Shown piece by piece: positions 43,101 through 54,799 of a stretch of 64,000 nucleotides of DNA. Origin of the DNA: Ridgeia piscesae. Lineage: Eukaryota > Annelida > Polychaeta > Sabellida > Siboglinidae. The position numbers and the translations under genes are program-made. Under the pieces are notes generated by a model. That model did not search any database. It was not told where the DNA came from and saw only the letters and a list, made by a program, of their open reading frames with translations. The DNA lies in contig JAODUO010001054.1 of assembly GCA_025642075.2 (NCBI GenBank), positions 47,501 to 111,500 of the forward strand, written 5' to 3'. Within the stretch, counting starts at the first letter, position 1, and each line of letters opens with the position of its first letter.

Positions 43101-46100
43101 TCAACTAGACTGTGTTCACAGTCACTGTCAACTAGACTGTGTTCACAGTCACTGTCAGCTAGACTGTGTTCACAGTCACTGTCAACTAGACTGTGTTCAC
43201 AGTCACTGTCAACTAGACTGTGTTCACAGTCACTGTCAGCTAGACTGTGTTCACAGTCACTGTCAGCTAGACTGTGTTCACAGTCACTGTCAACTAGACT
43301 GTGTTCACAGTCACTGTCAACTAGACTGTGTTCACAGTCACTGTCAACTAGACTGTGTTCACAGTCACTGTCAGCTAGACTGTGTTCACAGTCACTGTCA
43401 GCTAGACTGTGTTCACAGTCACTGTCAACTAGACTGTGTTCACAGTCACTGTCAACTAGACTGTGTTCACAGTCACTGTCAACTAGACTGTGTTCACAGT
43501 TACTGTCAACTAGACTGTGTTCACAGTCACTGTCAACTAGACTGTGTTCACAGTCACTGTCAACTAGACTGTGTTCACAGTCACTGTCAACTAGACTGTG
43601 TTCACAGTCACTGTCAACTAGACTGTGTTCACAGTCACTGTCAGCTAGACTGTGTTCACAGTCACTGTCACTAGACTGTGTTCACAGTCACTGTCAACTA
43701 GACTGTGTTCACAGTCACTGTCAACTAGACTGTGTTCACAGTCACTGTCAACTAGACTGTGTTCACAGTACTGTCAACTAGACTGTGTTCACAGTCACTG
43801 TCAACTAGACTGTGTTCACAGTCACTGTCAACTAGACTGTGTTCACAGTCACTGTCAACTAGACTGTGTTCACAGTCACTGTCAACTAGACTGTGTTCAC
43901 AGTCACTGTCACTAGACTGTGTTCACAGTTACTGTCACTAGACTGTGTTCACAGTCACTGTCACTAGACTGTGTTCACAGTCACTGTCAACTAGACTGTG
44001 TTCACAGTCACTGTCAACTAGACTGTGTTCACAGTCACTGTCAACTAGACTGTGTTCACAGTCACTGTCAACTAGACTGTGTTCACAGTCACTGTCAACT
44101 AGACTGTGTTCACAGTCACTGTCAACTAGACTGTGTTCACAGTCACTGTCACTAGACTGTGTTCACAGTCACTGTCACTAGACTGTGTTCACAGTCACTG
44201 TCAACTAGACTGTGTTCACAGTCACTGTCAACTAGACTGTGTTCACAGTCACTGTCACTAGACTGTGTTCACAGTCACTGTCAACTAGACTGTGTTCACA
44301 GTCACTGTCAACTAGACTGTGTTCACAGTCACTGTCAACTAGACTGTGTTCACAGTCACTGTCAGCTAGACTGTGTTCACAGTCACTGTCAACTAGACTG
44401 TGTTCACAGTCACTGTCAACTAGACTGTGTTCACAGTCACTGAACTAGACTGTGTTCACAGTCACTGTCAACTAGACTGTGTTCACAGTCACTGTCAACT
44501 AGACTGTGTTCACAGTACTGTCAACTAGACTGTGTTCACAGTTACTGTCAACTAGACTGTGTTCACAGTCACTGTCACTAGACTGTGTTCACAGTCACTG
44601 TCAGCTAGACTGTGTTCACAGTCACTGTCAACTAGACTGTGTTCACAGTCACTGTCAACTAGACTGTGTTCACAGTCACTGTCAACTAGACTGTGTTCAC
44701 AGTCACTGTCAAGTAGACTGTGTTCACAGTCACTGTCAACTAGACTGTGTTCACAGTTTGTCTTCAGTTTTGCTGTTGCTGTCATGCATGTACTAAGCCC
44801 TTAACACAGGGAACTGATGGCAATGTTCAAACAGGAAGCTGAGGTCAAGATTCTCATCATACCTGTCCATATACAGGTAGCTTACAGGATGCTTAGGTCG
44901 GGGTTCTTGCCGGACACTGAGGGCAGGGTTCATATACAGGTAGCTTACAGGATGCTTAGGTCGGGGTTCTTGCCAGACACTGAGGGCAGGATTCATATAC
45001 AGGTAGCTTACAGGATGCTTAGGTCGGGGTTCTTGCCAGACACTGAGGGCAGGATTCATATACAGGTAGCTTACAGGATGCTTAGGTCGGGGTTCTTGCC
45101 GGACACTGAGGGCAGGCTACAAGTGGCCGAAACACGGGAAACTAGGGTGAGGGTTCCTTAGCCCTCTACTTACAAGCCTTCCCGCTGTCCGTCGAGGAGG
45201 GCCTGGCCCAGAGACTTGTTCTGTGGTATGGTCTGCAGGATCTGTCTGTCTCCTGTCACGTAGCCAATGGCCCACTGTCCTAGCCGCGTACAGCTCAGTC
45301 GAAACACATAGCTACAACAGAGTCAACACATGGTCCTAGAGACAGGGTACACACACCAACACGCATGCATGCACACGTACAAGTGTACTACTGCATGTTC
45401 CAATTTTGAAAAACTAACGTATTATCCAAAACCGCCAGACATGTGGTGTTAAGGTGTGGAAGGAAGTATATAGTAAACACAATGGATTGTGATTATACCT
45501 TCGCAACATGTCAACGGAAACGTTCTTTGTCATTAAACAATATTAGTGCCCTAGATAATTCCCTAGATCAGTCATCATTGTAATCATACTGCATGTATTC
45601 ATGAGAATACTACTGCTCTGGTTTGTAGTGTTACTCTACATTTTTATTCTTCCACTGCACTGTTTTTTTTATGTTTACACCATGAAACAATAACGACATA
45701 ATTATTGCGTGTACTTGACCCAATTCTGTCTACTGTAGACGTGACACTGTCACAATGAATACCACAAGGAAGTGATACAAAGAGCAATGTTTTTCAGGTA
45801 GTGATGATGTAACTATTATTATATGTAGTGCGTTATTTTTGGAAAATCTATACACTGAAACACGATTTGACAATGCAGTTTTATAAACGAGACTGTATCG
45901 CCAAAACAATTTAAACGCAAAAAAACCAAGCATCCTGCACAAATGCGATAATTCTACCTGTCCAAGTAGGTTTTATCCATCAATCCGTCCGTCCGTCCGT
46001 CCGTCCGCCGCCGCCCGCCGCCCGCCGCCCGCCGCCCGCCCATACCACCCACACCATCCTCCATCCCTTCTTCTTTCCCTCCACCCACCCATCCATCCAT

Positions 46101-48638
46101 CATCCACTCAAATCCTTGTGCCCTCAGGCCGCCAGTGCTAACTGCGCTGTGATGAGTCAATGAGTGCCCCTGACAATATCACAGAGCCAGTGATTACCAC
46201 CTACCACTCCCTCACCCACACACACTCCCACATCCACACCACACCTGTCGTCGCCACCCAGACCCATTCAATTACTACAAACACCTATTTACTCCCATCA
46301 TTGCTTCAGTATTCAGTTCCTGATTACGCACGTGTTTAACCAGTGAAGTTGGCCTGAGCCACTGAGCACAGCCTGGACTCATTACTGTATTACTGCAACA
46401 CTGCTCAATTCTATGATATCAGGCAATCCCATTTGCATTGCAAACCCGTGAATCTGTGCATAGTAACTGCATAAAACACACTTCAACGACCACTTAGTAT
46501 TTAAACTCGACTTAATTCTGTCACCATCAACAAATCAGTAAACTACTGATATCTACACCATGAAGACAAATGTGGAAATTGTTAAACGTTTCGACCGGCG
46601 GTGCCACCATGGACTGGTGGCGCCCCCTATGGACTGGTGGCGCCCCTACCTGCCGGGTTTGTTGATGTACTTCTGCAGCCGTGCCTTCACCTCGTCGTAC
46701 GTGAGGAAGGCAACGTAGCCGGGATGTGTGACTGCGAGAACGTTCCAGTTGCGTAGGAGACTGCACCACGGCTGGAATAGTCTACAAACACAAGCGCACA
46801 CCTACGTGATACACATCACCCATTGTGACAGCGATAACAGGACAAAGCACGGGCAAAATACATAACGATGTACAGTATGTTGTGGTCTCTCATCCACCAA
46901 CTGTATATCCCTTGTCCACCTTGTGCCACCACTGAGATCCACCTTGTGCCACCACTGAGGTCCACCGTGTGCCACCACTGAGGTCCACCTTGTGCCACCA
47001 CTGAGGTCCACCTTGTGCCACCACTGAGGTCCACCGTTGTGCCACCACTGAGGTCCACCTTGTGCCACCACTGAGGTCCACCTTGTGCCACCACTGAGGT
47101 CCACCTTGTGCCACCATTGAGATCCACCATGTGCCACCACTGTGGTCAACCTTGTGCCACCACTGAGGTCCACCTGTCTCACGTCGTGTGCCACCACTGA
47201 GGTCCACCTTGTGCCACCACTGAGGTCCACCATGTGCCACGTCACTCCTGAGGTCCACCTTGTGCCACCACTGAGGTCCACCTTGTGCCACCACTGAGGT
47301 CCACCATGTGCCACCACTGTGGTCAACCTTGTGCCACCACTGAGGTCCACCTTGTGCCACCACTGAGGTCCACCTTGTGCCACCACTGAGGTCCACCTTG
47401 TGCCACCACTGAGGTCCACCTTGTGTCACCACTGAGGTCCACCTTGTGCCACCATTGAGATCCACCTTGTGCCACCACTGAGGTCCACCTGCTTCCGTCT
47501 GTGTCCGGTCACTTCCTGAGGTCCACCTGCTTCCGCCTGTGTCCAGTCACTTCCTGAGGTCCACCTGCTTACGCCTGTGTCCAGTCACTTCTTCAGGTCC
47601 ACCTGCTTCCCTTGTGCACCCGAGGTCCACCTGCTTCCGTCTTGTCCGTCACTTCCGAGGTCCACCTCTTCCGCCTGTGTCCAGTCACTTCCTGAGGTCC
47701 ACCTGCTTACGCCTGTGTCCAGTCACTTCTTCAGGTCCACCTGCTTCCATCTGTGTACAGTCACTTCCAGAGGTCCACCTGCTTCCGTCTTTGTCCAGTC
47801 ACTTCCAGAGGTCCACCTGCTTCCGTCTTTGTCCAGTCACTTCCAGAGGTCCACCTGCTTCCGTCTTTGTCCAGTCATTCCAGAGGTCCACCTGCTTCCG
47901 TCTTTGTCCAGTCACTTCCAGAGGTCCACCTGCTTCCGTCTTTGTCCAGTCACTTCCAGAGGTCCACCTGCTTCCGTCTTTGTCCAGTCACTTCCAGAGG
48001 TCCACCTGCTTCCGTCTGTGTCCAGTCACTTCCAGAGGTCCACCTGCTTCCGTCTTTGCCAGTCACTTCGAGTCTACTGCTTCCATCTTTGTCCAGTCAC
48101 TTCCAGAGGTCCACTTGCTTCCGTCTGTGTCCAGTCACTTCCAGAGGTCCACCTGCTTCCGTCTTTGTCCAGTCACTTCCAGAGGTCTACCTGCTTCCGT
48201 CTTTGTCCAGTCACTTCCAGAGGTCCACTTGCTTCCGTCTGTGTCCGGTCACTTCCTGTTTCACTGCAATAGCTGTAATGGTCTTTATGGCATTAAACTG
48301 ACCACTAAATTACCACAGGTTGTAATTGGAAACAAAAGTTGCACTTTGCGTGATTACTTAATTGTACTCAACACAAACATTAAATGAAGTGAGAAGTAAA
48401 CGTTTGGCGTCATGAAGAAATCGAAGCATTGGAAATTTTCAAACTTTTAAAGAAAAACGAAGAGCAACGAAACGAATATTGGAGAGCTGACCTCGTGAAG
48501 ACGTCAAACTCGAAGCACGAGATGTAGTCGTTGCATGTGAGGTCGATGGTAGACTTGAGCGCCATCGCCTCCAGTGCGGTACTGATATGGTGTTCCTCAT
48601 TCAGCAAGTGACGAAACTCCCGCCACGACACAATCGTC
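33321..48638 (-). CDS. CBL: CBL-type E3 ubiquitin ligase, eleven coding exons, 5' incomplete
   Basis: CDS join on minus: 48638-48492, 46781-46650, 45311-45174, 41802-41583, 40854-40696, 39850-39785, 38309-38179, 37466-37348, 36588-36391, 33975-33882, 33576-33321 (1660 nt, 552 complete codons plus stop, all phases consistent). CBL binds phosphotyrosine on activated kinases and, through its RING, recruits E2 to ubiquitylate them for endocytosis and degradation. Seen in order: EF-hand of the TKB domain ([13 protein letters not shown]), SH2 ([18 protein letters not shown] with the pTyr-binding Arg), linker with the two regulatory tyrosines ([10 protein letters not shown]), C3HC4 RING (CKIC, CGHLLC, CLTAW, CPFC), proline-rich SH3-ligand segments ([15 protein letters not shown]), two YDxP sites (VPYDTP, DYDFPPP) of the Crk-SH2 type, and a C-terminal UBA. 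The UBA makes it the long c-Cbl/Cbl-b class. The four-helix bundle and start codon were not found in the window. Confidence 0.96.
33778..33838. repeat. (AT)n tract
   Basis: TATA-type microsatellite about 40 bases from a CBL exon, in the intron between the last two exons. Confidence 0.9.
33882..33975 (-). CDS. CBL: CBL exon: second YDxP site
   Basis: Encodes [20 protein letters not shown] and [12 protein letters not shown]; acceptor TTGACAG, donor AAAAAG|GTAAAC. Confidence 0.9.
34466..34545. repeat. (GGTCAGTC)n microsatellite
   Basis: About ten 8-base units with some 4-base GTCA slips; CBL intron. Confidence 0.95.
34975..36386. repeat. 1.4-kb CA/CCACACC-rich array, CBL intron
   Basis: Compound repeat of CA, CCACA and CCACACCA words. 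On the CBL sense strand it is GT- and GGGTGG-rich and reaches the splice donor of the exon at 36391. Frames of up to 544 codons in it are artefacts. Confidence 0.97.
36391..36588 (-). CDS. CBL: CBL exon: YDxP tyrosine site
   Basis: Encodes [20 protein letters not shown] and [24 protein letters not shown] is a YxxP Crk/SH2-type site. Donor TCAG|GTGCGT opens directly into the 1.4-kb GT/GGGTGG-rich array. Confidence 0.9.
37348..37466 (-). CDS. CBL: CBL exon: proline-rich, acidic
   Basis: Encodes [20 protein letters not shown] and [19 protein letters not shown]; acceptor CTTCCAG, donor GATG|GTAAGG. Confidence 0.9.
37678..37743. repeat. (GA)n tract
   Basis: GA/AGAG purine run in a CBL intron. 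Confidence 0.85.
37881..38010. repeat. (CCCTT)n pentanucleotide array
   Basis: TCCC units pass into about 19 copies of CCCTT; CBL intron. Confidence 0.97.
38179..38309 (-). CDS. CBL: CBL exon: proline-rich, SH3 ligand
   Basis: Encodes [29 protein letters not shown] and a Ser/Pro stretch; donor CCCAG|GTGAGT. The acceptor is less sure: GTTGTCAAG|GCG is used here, and two further in-frame AGs lie 6-9 bases on. Confidence 0.85.
38985..39295 (+). mobile_element. tRNA-derived SINE (family 2), well preserved
   Basis: A-box-like AGTGGCTCAGGGATAGAGC at 38991, B box GGTTCGAATC at 39046-39055, a central body (CTACATTGCTCCAGTTCACT, GAGTACCTGGCTATAGACA), and a tail AAAGCGCTTTGAACGGTC...GGCGCTATATAAGAA. 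It lies antisense in the CBL intron between exons 40696 and 38309 (between 39785 and 38309). A diverged copy is at 59925-60095. Confidence 0.8.
39785..39850 (-). CDS. CBL: CBL exon: short linker
   Basis: A 66-nt phase-0 exon encoding [20 protein letters not shown]; acceptor ATTGCAG|GACC, donor GAAG|GTAGGT. Being phase 0 at both ends it can be skipped without a frameshift. Similarity to CBL is weak; the call rests on splice sites, phase and position. Confidence 0.65.
40084..40157. repeat. (AT)n tract
   Basis: TATATA run, CBL intron. Confidence 0.9.
40696..40854 (-). CDS. CBL: CBL exon: end of RING
   Basis: Encodes [19 protein letters not shown] and [13 protein letters not shown], closing the RING with CPFC, then a Ser-rich stretch and an acidic run [10 protein letters not shown]. 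Phase 0 at both ends. Confidence 0.95.
41583..41802 (-). CDS. CBL: CBL exon: linker and first part of RING
   Basis: Encodes [36 protein letters not shown] and [20 protein letters not shown], then CTPCLTAWQ. Both linker tyrosines are present. Acceptor GTTACAG|CTACC, donor CAG|GTGGGT. Its 5' end is echoed in intronic repeats upstream (41812-42015, 42713-42745, 44831-45117). Confidence 0.96.
41812..42015. repeat. Exon-derived degenerate minisatellite, CBL intron
   Basis: About seven units of roughly 27-31 bases around GAGGTCAGGGTTCA. The closest unit (41898-41915) matches the exon text GGAAGCTGAGGTCAGGGTTC at about 41756-41775, inside the neighbouring coding exon. Confidence 0.75.
42020..42610 (+). 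mobile_element. LINE 3' fragment, copy 1
   Basis: Frames read [13 protein letters not shown], then (after a frame change at a small deletion) [39 protein letters not shown] and [20 protein letters not shown], the C-terminal end of a non-LTR reverse-transcriptase ORF. After it comes a 3' UTR and a TTGTTAAAT-type tail. 5'-truncated, in a CBL intron in antisense. Confidence 0.85.
42967..44758. repeat. 1.8-kb 27-mer minisatellite with internal palindrome, CBL intron
   Basis: About 66 units. Each unit holds GACTGTGTTCACAGTC (7-base arms, TT centre) followed by ACTGTCAACTA. Variants: GTCAGCTAG, units of 25-26 bases lacking A or TC, and GTTACTG. Confidence 0.98.
44831..45117. repeat. 63-bp repeat, four copies, exon-like start
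   Basis: CTTACAGGATGC recurs at 44881, 44944, 45007 and 45070. The text leading into the first copy (CAGGAAGCTGAGGTCAAGAT ... TACAGGTAGCTTAC) matches the 5' end and acceptor of the CBL exon at 41802. Confidence 0.9.
45174..45311 (-). CDS. CBL: CBL exon: SH2 core
   Basis: Encodes [19 protein letters not shown] through [10 protein letters not shown]; the FRLS arginine binds phosphotyrosine and the GQWAIG glycine, whose change inactivates mammalian CBL, is kept. Donor GGCTT|GTAAGT. Confidence 0.95.
45979..46045. repeat. (CCGT)n then (CCGCCCG)n microsatellite
   Basis: Short GC-rich compound repeat in an otherwise AT-rich CBL intron. Confidence 0.95.
46650..46781 (-). CDS. CBL: CBL exon: TKB domain, start of SH2
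   Basis: Encodes [20 protein letters not shown] and [19 protein letters not shown]; acceptor TTTGTAG, donor GGCAG|GTAGGG. Confidence 0.95.
46915..47490. repeat. 23-mer minisatellite, CBL intron
   Basis: About 25 units built on TTGTGCCACCACTGAGGT plus CCACC, with ATGTG, GTTGTG and GGTCAACC variants. It ends where the 38-mer array starts. Confidence 0.97.
47491..48260. repeat. 38-mer minisatellite, CBL intron
   Basis: About 20 units: GAGGTCCACCTGCTTCCGTC followed by TTTGTCCAGTCACTTCCA. Early units read CTGTGTCC and CCTGAGG, later ones CTTTGTCC and CCAGAGG. It shares GAGGTCCACCT with the adjoining 23-mer array. Confidence 0.97.
48492..48638 (-). CDS. CBL: CBL exon: EF-hand of TKB domain
   Basis: Acceptor CTTGCAG|GACG; encodes [38 protein letters not shown] and FEFDVFTR; the calcium-loop residues of the CBL EF-hand (D, T, N, Y, E) are present. 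Donor ACGAG|GTCAGC is weak. Earliest CBL exon found. Confidence 0.95.
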
Positions 48639-49984
48639 CTGCAAGTACAACCACAGCTGTCCTAGTTTCCTTGTGACACAGCTCGCCTCCGCCTCACAGA
48701 CACATCACACATCAACGCAGACAGGAGAGGTAACATCAAATAACTTGTAAATCCAAATAACTTTTGAATGCATACATTATATTTTAAAATGTCATACAAA
48801 CAGTCAAATACATGTATGATCAAATACAACTACATTCTATTAAGGTCGCTGGGTATTGGTTGTGATCTTTACTTTTGTTTTTATCCACCAGGTGGCATTC
48901 TATGTTACCTATGTGGCGGCGCCACTGTACAATCGTGTCATGTGGCTGGTTTTACTAAGCAATTTTTTAATTACGCAGTTACTTAATTTTGTGTAAACAT
49001 CTATGGTCACGTATGTACATCTAATCACATCATTTACCATGTCAGTCATCTTATTAGCATTAAGAACATGCTTAGTTGCTTCATGAGACCAGCCCCTGGC
49101 TTGTTGTAGACTAGACATGAGCTTGCATTTAATAAATTCCAGCCGGTTAATTAAGAATATTAAGCTCAGACACTATTTGAAGAAGTTATGTTTGATACAG
49201 AAACAAGCGATAGTGTTAGAGAAAATAAAATCAGCATAACCATCAATGAGATTGATGACAAAGTCACCGTTGGAGCAATAATAGAAACCTCATAGCGAGG
49301 CTCAAATTGTAGAGTGGAGTCTCCTGACCTCTATAGAAATATGTATTTTGAGAATAGGCCTGCCAGGGTGAAAGATGGAGATGGTCCAGCAACTTGTAAA
49401 ACTGACAGTTACAGATCCACTTATGTGATTAGAGACTATCATTTTTTAACTGTGTCTAGCCTAGTGATGCAAGAAACAAAGTAAATTGCCAATCAATTGT
49501 TTTGTTTTATGACATAATGACATTTATATTCCAAAGGAATCATGTTACTGATAACAAACAAAATCCTTTTACAGCATCAGTAATGACATTACAAGTGCTT
49601 CTCTGTCTGCTGTATTTATGCATATTACCGAGCATGCATTTGCATCCACACACACGGCTGGCAGTGAGGTACAAGAGAAAAACCACATACAATGCAAAAC
49701 AGCTCCTTGAATCTTAGTAGTTGTATGCAGAGTACTATAGGCAACAACAAACTAGAGTCAACGTCCGGACATCTATGTCAATCGTTTATGCCAATGAAAA
49801 TACCTCTACATGTAAATGTGTTTTTCCAACATGGACACCTCAATGTGTAAATGGATTGTGCCAACAAGCACGCTTCTACATGTGTTCTATTGAATTGATG
49901 GCATGTTTTTTGGTGCTGCCAAACACAGCAGTGAGTCGCAGGTAATCCCATTGTCCTTGTCTGGTGACCGCAGTGGCTCTTCTC
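48639..49984. other. Upstream CBL intron, unique sequence
   Basis: No exon recognised. The four-helix-bundle coding text of CBL was looked for and not seen here. Confidence 0.5.
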
Positions 49985-49997
49985 GCATTCACACGGA

Positions 49998-50001
49998 CTC
50001 T

Positions 50002-50054
<53 letters not shown>

Positions 50055-50097
50055 CTCTCCCTCCCTCCCTCCCTCCCTCCCTCCCTCCCTCCCTCCC

Positions 50098-50190
<93 letters not shown>

Positions 50191-50775
50191 TGTCACTGTC
50201 ACTGTCACTGTCCCTGTCCCTGTCCCCTTCTCTGTCCTCTCTCTTCCTACCATCCCTCGCCTCTCTCTCTGTCTCTCTCTCTCTCCTCCCTCCCTCCCCT
50301 CTCCTCCCTCCTCCCTCCCTCCCTCCCTCCCTCTCCCTCCCTCCCTCCCTCCCTCCCTCCCTCCCTCCCCTCCCCTCCCTCTCCTTCCCTTCCCTTCCCT
50401 CTCCCTCTCCCTCTCCCCCTCCCTCTCCCCTCTCTGTCTCTGTCTCTGTCTCTGTCTCTGTCTCTGTCTCTGTCTCTGTCCCTGTCCCTCTCCCTCTCTC
50501 TAGTTCTCTCTCTCTTCCTACCACCATCCCTCAGCCCACTCTCTGTCTCTGTCTCTGTCTCTGTCTCTGTCTCTGTCTCTGTCACTGTCTCTGTCTCTGT
50601 CTCTGTCTCTGTCCTGTCCTGTCCTGTCCTGTCCCTGTCTCCCTCTCGCTCTCTCTAGTTCTCTCTCTGTCTCTTCCTCCCTCTCTAGTCACTGCTCTCG
50701 CTCTCGCTCTCGCTCTCGCCTCGCTCTCGCTCTCGCTCTCGCTCTCGTCTCTGCTCCTCTCTCTCACCCTCTCTC
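49998..50775. repeat. 780-bp compound pyrimidine microsatellite
   Basis: Consecutive blocks of CT, CCCT, CCCTGT, CTCC, CTGTCT, CCTGT and CTCTCG repeats, almost pure C+T with regular G. Confidence 0.97.
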
Positions 50776-50822
50776 TCAGTGCATCATCTGAGGTGCCTCC
50801 GTGCGAACAAATGATAGCTGCC

Positions 50823-51738
50823 CGTCACATCAGGACACAATCACAGGACTGTCACCATCAGGACCACAATCACAGGGCCGTCACATCAGGAACACAATCA
50901 CAGGGCCGTCACATCAGGAACACAATCACAGGGCCGTCACATCAGGAACACAATCACAGGGCCGTCACATCAGGAACACAATCACAGGGCCGTCACATCA
51001 GGAACACAATCACAGGGCCGTCACATCAGGAACACAATCACAGGGCCGTCACATCAGGAACACAATCACAGGGCCGTCACATCAGGACACAATCACAGGG
51101 CCGTCACATCAGGAACACAATCACAGGGCCGTCACATCAGGAACACAATCACAGGGCCGTCACATCAGGACCACAATCACAGGGCCGTCACATCAGGAAC
51201 ACAATCACAGGGCCGTCACATCAGGAACACAATCACAGGGCCGTCACATCAGGAACACAATCACAGGGCCGTCACACCAGGACTACAATCACAGGGCCGT
51301 CACATCAGGACCACAATCACAGGGCCGTCACATAAGGAACACAATCACAGGGCCGTCACACCAGGACTACAATCACAGGGCTGTCACATCAGGACCACAA
51401 TCACAGGGCCGTCACATCAGGAACACAATCACAGGGCCGTCACATCAGGACCACAATCACAGGGCCGTCACATCAGGAACACAATCACAGGGCCGTCACA
51501 TCAGGAACACAATCACAGGGCCGTCACACAGGACCACAATCACAGGGCCGTCACAAGGACACAATCACAGGGCTCCCGATCACATCAGGACCACAATCAC
51601 AGGGCCGTCACATCAGGAACACAATCACAGGGCCGTCACACCAGGACCACAATCACAGGGCCGTCACACCAGGACCACAATCACAGGGCCGTCACACCAG
51701 GACCACAATCACAGGGCCGTCACATCAGGACCACAATC
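50823..51738. repeat. 28-mer minisatellite
   Basis: About 33 units of AATCACAGGGCCGTCACATC plus AGGAACAC; variants ACCAC, ACTAC and CACACCAGG. The variants with ACC AGGACCAC cluster at the 3' end. Three-frame open, not coding. Confidence 0.98.
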
Positions 51739-52790
<1,052 letters not shown>

Positions 52791-52914
52791 TACAGAAACA
52801 GCACAAGGAGGGACCTTGACGATATCCATTTGCAAAACAGTTGTGAAATGTTCACCACTCTACTGTCACTGTCAGTCATAAAATATTTGTTAATCACACA
52901 TTACGATTCAAACC

Positions 52915-53395
52915 AAACCAAAATGATACCAAAACCCAGGAATACTAGTTATGAAATGTGTCTAAAAGAATGTGGTTTAACAACACTAGAAACCAGAAGA
53001 TTGAGAGGAGATCAGATTGAGGTGTTTATAATATTGAATGCGTATGAAAATATTAACAAAAATATTTTTTCTTGGTCAAGGAAGAGAGAAGGACTAGAGG
53101 ACATGGATTTACATTAGCAAAGAAGCAGTGTAGACTGGATATTAGAACATTTTCATTTTTCACAAAGACAGTAAATGAATGGAACAGGTTATCAGCTGAT
53201 TGTGTAGGTGCTAGTAGTGTTAATATATTTAAAAATAAAACCGACATATACCTAAGACGGGCGGGGTATACTTAGATAGATAGGTTAGACTCTCAATAAG
53301 CCAAATGGCTTCCTAGTCCACCTGCCATCTAGAGTTGAATCTCTAGGTGGCAATCTTGTTAAATCTTGTTAAATCTATTCCGCAGTAGAAACTAG
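52915..53395 (+). mobile_element. LINE 3' fragment, copy 2
   Basis: Same family as 42020-42610: [50 protein letters not shown] in shifting frames, then the same 3' UTR (TGCCATCTAGAGTTGA, GGTGGCAATCTTGTTAAATC) and TTGTTAAATC tail. Shorter at the 5' end than copy 1. Confidence 0.85.
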
Positions 53396-54799
53396 AGACT
53401 TGAGTTCTAATTTGTTTCCCGTGTCTGCTGGATGTGACTCCAACTAACACTGCTTGTATCATAGCCAGGTGAAGACGGATGCTTCAAAACAAAAAACAAC
53501 ACCACACCTGGGGCCTACCTGTTTTTTTTAAATTCATTCTTCACCCCAGTTGGTGAAACAGATGGTGGGTTTTGAGTGGTCTGCATACGGACACTAATGC
53601 ATGAATGTAAATTAACCATTATTAACTTTGTACTGCTGTGTAATAGTTAATGTAAAACATTATAATCCTTAAATGCTTGTGGTGACTATAGCGACATGAA
53701 TATTTTCATATAATGACATTCGCACTGTAAAGTAGTGTATGTTACACAGTTTTCACAATTAACAATGTGTCAAACGGTAAAAACTATAATAATGTTTCTA
53801 ACATTTTTACTTCAGCATAGCAGTAATAGTAAGTAATATTTCAGCATTGTCGTTATACATTCTTTGATGCATATCAAATGTTATGTATTGATAGTTTCAC
53901 ATAATTTCCTCGAATAAGCATACAACAGGACACAACAGCCAACTGTCATGAACGTGCCTCTGTCTGGAACTCATCACTTTTTAATAGCTGTACTTCACTG
54001 GGAATAAAAGAGATGCTAAACAAGCCAGATTCAACCCATACCACTGGTGACTCCTGAAGGCTGCCTCTGGGCCTCAACACCACTGAACTGACAGGGGCCA
54101 CACATTAGACAGATAAGGCAAGAACTCAATGTAATACAACCAAGATGGTTGTTTAATAGCAACCCTCTTAGTACTGTATATTTATAATACCTTCACACGT
54201 ATCCTGACCCTAAAATAAACACTCGTCACTGATTCCCTGGGACTGGGGATACCATTTCCTGGCTGAATTCTTCTCAAACTGTGGTTACAGCTGGTACAAA
54301 TACTACTACAGCTGTTGCAGTATGTCACAACTGTCTCCAATATTGTACTGCAAATATGTTAATATTTTAATCTGAGGTTAATCAAGTTGTTAATTATGCA
54401 TGCGATCTGGTGACAACTGCAGTTTTTCTGCTGACGTCTTCAACATGACAAGAAGACTTTTACTGGTCACTTCAAACACAACTAGACAATCAGACAATCT
54501 ACAACTATTCCTAGGCACTACTAGTGTTTCAGCACTGTCACATCTAAGTACTCAATGAGTGGCAAGGAACTCATTTGAGGAACCCATTGCCTCAACATTA
54601 GGAACATTGTTGTGGGATTAATTAGTTCCCCTTGCTTGCCAGGGGCAGGGTTTACACACAACCTACTGAACAACTACTGCTACCAATTAAATTACCCTGG
54701 TAATTATATTGAGCTAAAAACTGTTTTCAGATGTGCATCCTTCCCCACCCCCCCCCCACCCCCATAACACATGAAACACACAGGGTTGGCAGAGTACCC
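53396..54799. other. Gene-free unique sequence
   Basis: AT-rich, no recognisable exon. A poly-C run is at about 54748-54766. Confidence 0.5.

Noticed and set aside
42967..44758. CRISPR-like regular array
   Set aside because: No spacers: units are contiguous and nearly identical, and the DNA is animal. The same holds for the 28-mer and 38-mer arrays.
43006..44804. 222-codon Cys/His/Gln-rich frame
   Set aside because: 27-base minisatellite in an intron; Cys and His are dictated by the repeat and are not a zinc-finger pattern.
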